From positions 248,001-312,000 of the forward strand of contig CAWDWB010000004.1 of NCBI GenBank assembly GCA_963805925.1: a stretch of 64,000 nt of DNA, read 5' to 3'. Source of the DNA: CAMPKL01 sp963805925. GTDB lineage: Bacteria; Acidobacteriota; Terriglobia; Bryobacterales; UBA6623. Numbering within the stretch: the stretch's first letter is position 1; every line of letters begins with the position of its first letter. Below, piece by piece: positions 59,916 through 64,000 of this stretch. The notes under the pieces are model-generated. The model made no database searches. It saw only the letters and a list, made by a program, of their open reading frames with translations, and was not told the DNA's origin. Both the position numbers and the translations under genes were made by a program.

Positions 59916-61624
59916 GTCCCATCCCTAACCGGCCCGACGATCAGGGTTTCCGCATCAATCTGCTCGAAGGCGTAAGGCCCGTGAACCGGCGGCAGATCCC
60001 GAGCGAGATAATTGCAGGCTTGACCTTGGCGGCGCTGGCCATACCCGAGGTCTTGGGCTACGCGCGAATCGCCGGGATGCCGATTATGACCGGCCTGTAC
60101 ACCATGCTGGTTCCGATGGTCCTGTTCGCTCTGCTCGGCTCGTCGAGGCATCTGGTCGTCGGGGCCGATTCGGCCACGGCGGCTATGATTGCCGCCGGGC
60201 TGGCGGGCATGGCGGCCTCCGGTTCGGCCGAGTATGCGGCCTTGGCTGGTTTGCTGGCGCTGATGGCCGCTGGCCTGCTGTTCGTGGCCCGCGCCGTTCG
60301 CCTGGGTTTCTTGGCCGATTTCCTGTCGCGGACAGTATTGGTGGGATTCCTGACGGGAGTCGGCATCCAGGTCGCCCTGGGTCAGCTGTCGGGAATGCTG
60401 GGGATCGCCGGCGACCGGCATGGAGCGATACCGCAGATGGTGCAGGATTGGCGGCATCTGGGACAGAGCAATCCGCGTGTCTTAATCCTTTCTGCGGCGG
60501 TACTCGCGGTGATCGCCGGCGCGAAGTTGCTTTCGCGAAGAGCGCCTGGCGCGCTGATCGCCTTGGCGGGCGCAGTCTGGGCGAGTTGGGCGTTGGACCT
60601 GAAATCGCAAGGCGTGCCGGTATTGGGCGCGATGCCGGGCGGGTTGCCGCGGTTCGGGCTGCCGGATGTGGACTGGAGTTGGGCGCTGTTCGAGAATCTG
60701 CTGCCGACCGCCTTCTCGATCTTCGTGGTCATCGTGGCGCAAAGCGCGGCCACCTCGCGCGCCTACGCGGCCCGCTACAACGAACAGTTCGATGAAAATG
60801 CAGACCTTGTCGGATTGGGAGCGGCGAATGTGGGAGCGGCTCTGTCGGGAACGTTTGTGGTGAACGGCAGTCCGACGAAGACGCAGATGGTCGACGGCGC
60901 GGGCGGACGCAGCCAATTGGCGCAGTTGACGACAGCGTTGATCGTGTTGTTGGTCTTGTTGTGGGCGACCGCGCCGCTGACCTATTTGCCGGAGGCCGTG
61001 CTGTCGTCCGTCGTTTTCTTGATAGGAGTGGAACTGATTGACGTAAAAGGGATGCGCCGGATCTACCGCGAGCGTCCCTGGGAATTTTCGGTGGCGCTGA
61101 TCACGACCGTGGTGGTGGCTTTTTGGGGCGTCGAGCAAGGGATCGTGCTGGCGATCGCGCTGTCGCTGCTGGCGCATACTCGGCACGGATACCGGCCGAA
61201 GAACGTGGTGCTGAAGACGACGAAGGAAGGACGCTGGCGCGGCGTTCCGGTTAACGAGGAGGCCCAACTGTTTCCCGGGCTGCTCGTTTACCGATTCACG
61301 CACAGCATGTACTACGCCAACGCGGAACTTCTGGCGCGGCAGGTCCTGGATTTGGTCAAGAACGCGCAGCCGCCGCTGTCGTGCTTCTGTATCGACGCGT
61401 CGGCAGTCGACGACGTGGACTTCACGGCAGCGGAGAACCTGACGGCCGTGGCCCGATTGCTGAAAGAAAAGGGCGTTCGGCTGGTTTTCGCGGAAATCTC
61501 GGACGACGTTCGGGCGGAACTGGATCGCTCCGGGTTGACGGCACAGATCGGCGAAGGCTCCTATTACGAGACAGTAACCGATGTTGTGGATGATTATCGG
61601 CGCTCAGGCTGCAACTCGATGTAG
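59912..61624 (+). CDS. SulP-family anion transporter with STAS domain
   Basis: 570 residues from GTG 59912, overlapping the DUF1801 stop by four bases. About 10-14 membrane helices: SEIIAGLTLAALAIPEVLGY, GLYTMLVPMVLFALLGSSRH (family loop), GANVGAALSGTFVVNGSPTK. A C-terminal STAS domain (about 440-560; CFCIDASAVDDVDFTAAENL) completes the usual layout. SulP proteins carry sulfate, bicarbonate or C4-dicarboxylates; the nearby carbonic anhydrase makes a BicA-like bicarbonate role attractive but unproven. Confidence 0.9.
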   Translation: MSPIPNRPDDQGFRINLLEGVRPVNRRQIPSEIIAGLTLAALAIPEVLGYARIAGMPIMTGLYTMLVPMVLFALLGSSRHLVVGADSATAAMIAAGLAGMAASGSAEYAALAGLLALMAAGLLFVARAVRLGFLADFLSRTVLVGFLTGVGIQVALGQLSGMLGIAGDRHGAIPQMVQDWRHLGQSNPRVLILSAAVLAVIAGAKLLSRRAPGALIALAGAVWASWALDLKSQGVPVLGAMPGGLPRFGLPDVDWSWALFENLLPTAFSIFVVIVAQSAATSRAYAARYNEQFDENADLVGLGAANVGAALSGTFVVNGSPTKTQMVDGAGGRSQLAQLTTALIVLLVLLWATAPLTYLPEAVLSSVVFLIGVELIDVKGMRRIYRERPWEFSVALITTVVVAFWGVEQGIVLAIALSLLAHTRHGYRPKNVVLKTTKEGRWRGVPVNEEAQLFPGLLVYRFTHSMYYANAELLARQVLDLVKNAQPPLSCFCIDASAVDDVDFTAAENLTAVARLLKEKGVRLVFAEISDDVRAELDRSGLTAQIGEGSYYETVTDVVDDYRRSGCNSM

Positions 61625-61652
61625 TCGCCGCCCATGGGCGTCTCGTCTTGCT

Positions 61653-62333
61653 TCATTCGGCGACGGGAGAAGTCTTTTCCGGTTGTTTGGGGCGACGGCT
61701 GGGATCGTCGAGCAGTAGATTGACGTTTTCGGCGATGCTTTGAATCTCGGGGCTGTCGCTGGAGGCGGAACAGCGCCGATAGCGATCGCCTTGGCGCACG
61801 CTTTCGAGGGCGGAAGCGACTTCTAAGATGGGCATGACGAAGCGTCGATCGACGCGGATGTTGACCAGCCGCACCAGCACGAATGCAGTCAGGGCCAGGA
61901 TCACGGCGGCCCAGGCGCCGGCCCGCGCCAGCCGCTGAGCCTCTTCGTCCGCCTTGCGGAGAGCGGCGCGGTTGACTTCGGCCAGCTGGTGCAGGTTGGA
62001 GATGATGCGCGCGCGAATGAGCGGCTCGCCGTCGAGGGCAGCGTCTGCGTCGGCATGAATGGCTTTCAGCAGTGGGGCTTCTTCGACCTCGGTGATGTTG
62101 CGATCGGCTCTTTGGTACTGGATGAGAAACGCGGCTCGCGCCCCATCACCTGGAGCCAGAGCCAGGGCGGCGGCCATGCCTTCGATAGCGGCCAAGGACT
62201 CCACGTTTTCTTCTGAGACGATGGCGATGGCGGGGCCCATGCGGGTCAAAAGGGCGATGGCCCCGAATGAGGTCGCCAGCTGGAGCACGAGGATCAGACC
62301 AAAGACGGCGCGGCTTTGCTTACGAAGGTGCAT
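61653..62333 (-). CDS. Membrane protein with sensor-type input and HAMP-like linker, in the Ktr operon
   Basis: 226 residues, ATG 62333, 2 bp after the KtrA-like stop. Two membrane helices (about 8-28 and 137-157) enclose a ~105-residue helical periplasmic domain like a four-helix-bundle chemoreceptor input. A HAMP-like segment follows (RVDRRFVMPILEVASALESV), then ~50 residues ending in a Pro/Lys-rich tail. No kinase, MCP or cyclase output is present, so it is a stand-alone sensing module. Third gene of the potassium operon. Confidence 0.7.
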   Translation of the reverse strand: MHLRKQSRAVFGLILVLQLATSFGAIALLTRMGPAIAIVSEENVESLAAIEGMAAALALAPGDGARAAFLIQYQRADRNITEVEEAPLLKAIHADADAALDGEPLIRARIISNLHQLAEVNRAALRKADEEAQRLARAGAWAAVILALTAFVLVRLVNIRVDRRFVMPILEVASALESVRQGDRYRRCSASSDSPEIQSIAENVNLLLDDPSRRPKQPEKTSPVAE

Positions 62334-62335
62334 GG

Positions 62336-62995
62336 TTATTCGTGGGCAAGGAAGCGCACGACGGCGCTCTTACGGGCGACGACGATCAGGATGTCTCCCG
62401 CTTCGAGTCGCAGATCGGGCTTGGGCATGCTCACCTCTTGGTCGCCTGGTCCTCGGACGGCGACGACGGTGATGGAAAATCGGGTCGGGAGCTTGATCTG
62501 GGCGAGCGTTTGGTCGACGAAGCGTTCCGGCGTCTCAATTTCAGCGATGACGAGGTCGCCGCCAATCGGCAGTTCTCCTTTGAGCCGATCGAAGGCGAAC
62601 TGATCAGCGAAACGAGCGCCGAAGTCTTCGAGCGGATTGATGACTTCGTGGGCCCCGACGAGCTTCAAGATGCGCCCTTGGAGATGCGAGTTGGCGCGGG
62701 CGATGATGCGCGTGGCGCCAAGTTGACGAAGCAAAGCGGTGCACAGGATCGAGGCCTCGTTCGATTCGTCGCCGATGGCGCAGATGCACAGGTCGCGTTC
62801 GGCGGGCAAGGCTTTGCGAAGCTCCTCTTCTACGGCGGCATCGAGGGCCAATGCCTCGGCGGCGTGGGGGGCGGCGTTCTCGACCCGTTGGGGGTCGCGG
62901 TCGACGGCGAGCACCTCTACGCCGCGGGCGCTGAGAGATCGCAGGAGACTCATTCCGAAACGGCCAAGGCCGACGATTAGCACTTGCTTTTGCAT
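62336..62995 (-). CDS. KtrA/TrkA-type potassium channel regulatory subunit
   Basis: 219 residues, ATG 62995. RCK-N Rossmann domain VLIVGLGRFGMSLLRSL, AVDRDPQRV (nucleotide-binding Asp), CAIGDESNEASILCT; RCK-C domain (about 140-219). Single RCK_N-RCK_C pair as in KtrA, rather than the doubled TrkA. It gates the adjacent TrkH-like subunit by ATP/ADP or NAD(H). It starts 10 bp after the upstream gene's stop. Confidence 0.92.
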   Translation of the reverse strand: MQKQVLIVGLGRFGMSLLRSLSARGVEVLAVDRDPQRVENAAPHAAEALALDAAVEEELRKALPAERDLCICAIGDESNEASILCTALLRQLGATRIIARANSHLQGRILKLVGAHEVINPLEDFGARFADQFAFDRLKGELPIGGDLVIAEIETPERFVDQTLAQIKLPTRFSITVVAVRGPGDQEVSMPKPDLRLEAGDILIVVARKSAVVRFLAHE

Positions 62996-63005
62996 GAGGC
63001 GCTTC

Positions 63006-64000
63006 CTATCCCACGTCTATGGTCTCAACTGGATGTTGTGCGGTGCGAGAGGTTTCGCGCGTCGCCAAGAAGGCAAACATTGAGAGCGGACCGACTCTCC
63101 CCGCGAACATAGCGAAGGCGATGATGAGTTTCCCTACTGCGTCGAGCCGCGCGGTGCCGCCGAGCGAAAGGCCGACGGTGCCGAGGGCGGAAACGGCCTC
63201 GAAGACGGCTTCCGAAGTGGGCATGGCTTGGGTGAGCAGCAAGGCCAATACGGTCAAGAATACGGTGAGCGCGCCGAGCGTGGCGATGGCTGCTGCGCGG
63301 TCGACGGTTGTGGTCGAGATACGGCGGCCAACGACGGAGATTTCTTTGCCGCCGCGGATGGCCACGGCGATGGAGAGGAATAGGATCGCGGCAGTCGTGG
63401 TCTTGATGCCGCCGGCCGTTCCGCCGGGGCTGCCGCCAATGAACATGGAGATCATCATGATGAGCAGCGTCGCCGGCCGCAGCGAGTCAAACGAGATCGA
63501 ATTGAAGCCGGCCGTTCTGAGGGTGATCGATTGGAACCAAGCATTGTGAAGACGATCGACCCACGACAAACCGGCGAGTGAAGCGTTCCACTCGACCGCG
63601 GCGATGAAAAAGAAACCGGCGACAAGCAGAATCGCGGACACGCCGAGAACCAGGTAGACCTGAGCGCGCCGCTCTTTCTTGCGCAGGACGGCGGGAACGG
63701 CAAGCGCAGCGACGGGGGAAAGGCCGCCGAGAACGATCAGGATGCCGACGACGTGCAAGATGAGGGGTTCGTGTTGATAAGGGATGAGGTTATCGGTCTG
63801 CAGCGCAAAGCCGGCGTTGCAAAAGGCTGAGATCGAGGTAAAGACGCCTCTCCAGATCGCTTGTAGCAGGTTGTCGCCGTGTACAAGAAATAGCGCGGTG
63901 AGCAAGGCGGCTCCGATGGCTTCGGTCACGAAGGTGAACCAGAGCAGCCGCTTGAGTACGACGGGAAGTTGGGTGCGGTCGCCAGCGTTGAGGCTGGCCG
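63006..64000 (-). CDS. TrkH/KtrB-family potassium uptake membrane subunit (5' end beyond window)
   Basis: 331 codons are visible and the frame stays open to base 64000 (ASLNAGDRTQ... upstream of any start). The last three of the four pore loops are present: SAFCNAGFALQ, RTAGFNSISF, and ALGTVGLSLGG. The helix GGSPGGTAGGIKTTT is the intramembrane hinge typical of KtrB/TrkH. It forms the K+ (Na+-linked in Ktr) uptake pore with the KtrA-like subunit downstream. Confidence 0.93.
   Translation of the reverse strand, partial: ASLNAGDRTQLPVVLKRLLWFTFVTEAIGAALLTALFLVHGDNLLQAIWRGVFTSISAFCNAGFALQTDNLIPYQHEPLILHVVGILIVLGGLSPVAALAVPAVLRKKERRAQVYLVLGVSAILLVAGFFFIAAVEWNASLAGLSWVDRLHNAWFQSITLRTAGFNSISFDSLRPATLLIMMISMFIGGSPGGTAGGIKTTTAAILFLSIAVAIRGGKEISVVGRRISTTTVDRAAAIATLGALTVFLTVLALLLTQAMPTSEAVFEAVSALGTVGLSLGGTARLDAVGKLIIAFAMFAGRVGPLSMFAFLATRETSRTAQHPVETIDVG

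Noticed and set aside
60482..61303. 273-codon minus-strand frame inside the SulP gene
   Set aside because: His/Gln/Arg-rich shadow antisense to a transporter with intact motifs.

Overview
The window is high-GC, densely coded, Gram-negative bacterial DNA. It carries lpxD (lipid A), many Tat or lipoprotein signal peptides, Planctomycete-type cytochrome c/DUF1549-DUF1553 and DUF1501 proteins, a PQQ alcohol dehydrogenase, a sulfatase, two enolase-superfamily proteins, and acidobacterial-looking secreted proteins and Ser/Thr kinases. Together these suggest an Acidobacteriota of the Bryobacterales/Solibacteres type. That assignment is inferred from gene content only; no rRNA is present.

Layout. 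1-9.8 kb: the end of a secreted M36 peptidase with four LamG-like domains, a small secreted protein, a DSD1-type PLP enzyme, a PhoX/DUF839 phosphatase, and an orphan histidine kinase divergent from a beta-propeller lipoprotein. 9.9-21.8 kb: housekeeping genes (dsbD, DUF2062, a glycine-zipper lipoprotein, a TtcA-like tRNA thiolase, a Na/Pi symporter, a fused MFS/spermidine synthase-like protein, dtd, an ornithine cyclodeaminase-like enzyme, lpxD coupled to a MobB-like P-loop protein, an S1/P1 nuclease, a REC-XRE regulator). 21.8-28 kb: fadN-like beta-oxidation enzyme, PQQ dehydrogenase plus diheme cytochrome c, aldose 1-epimerase. 28-29.3 kb: a degraded island of small ORFs, hairpin repeats and an unstarted coding remnant.

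29.3-39.1 kb: a secreted protein, GNAT, an HTH regulator divergent from purEK, sulfatase, DUF6454, MscS, esterase and inositol monophosphatase. 39.1-45 kb: a noncoding stretch with a 10-bp-phased repeat array, a TIM-barrel epimerase with a near-ideal promoter, a truncated kinase, GGCT, two methyltransferases, tRNA-His and a complete Ser/Thr kinase. 44.9-55.5 kb: a secreted catabolic set (frameshifted enolase-superfamily gene, DUF1549/DUF1553, DUF1501, a second enolase-superfamily gene, M20 peptidase, cupin). 55.5-64 kb: HupE/UreJ, an NHL-type lipoprotein, PAP2, beta-carbonic anhydrase, DUF1801, SulP, and a Ktr potassium operon with a sensor-like membrane protein; the operon runs off the right edge.

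Many proteins look exported and directed at scavenging organic polymers, esters, sulfate or phosphate esters and alcohols. Odd features are six tail-to-tail gene pairs that overlap by exactly four bases at their stop codons, a tRNA-His without the usual -1G/C73 signals that is overlapped antisense by a methyltransferase gene, an Asp-Trp-Asp (lanthanide-type) motif in the PQQ enzyme, a helically phased decamer array, and a one-base frameshift in a G run of an otherwise intact enolase-family gene. I saw no CRISPR array, insertion sequence, phage or classical defence system.
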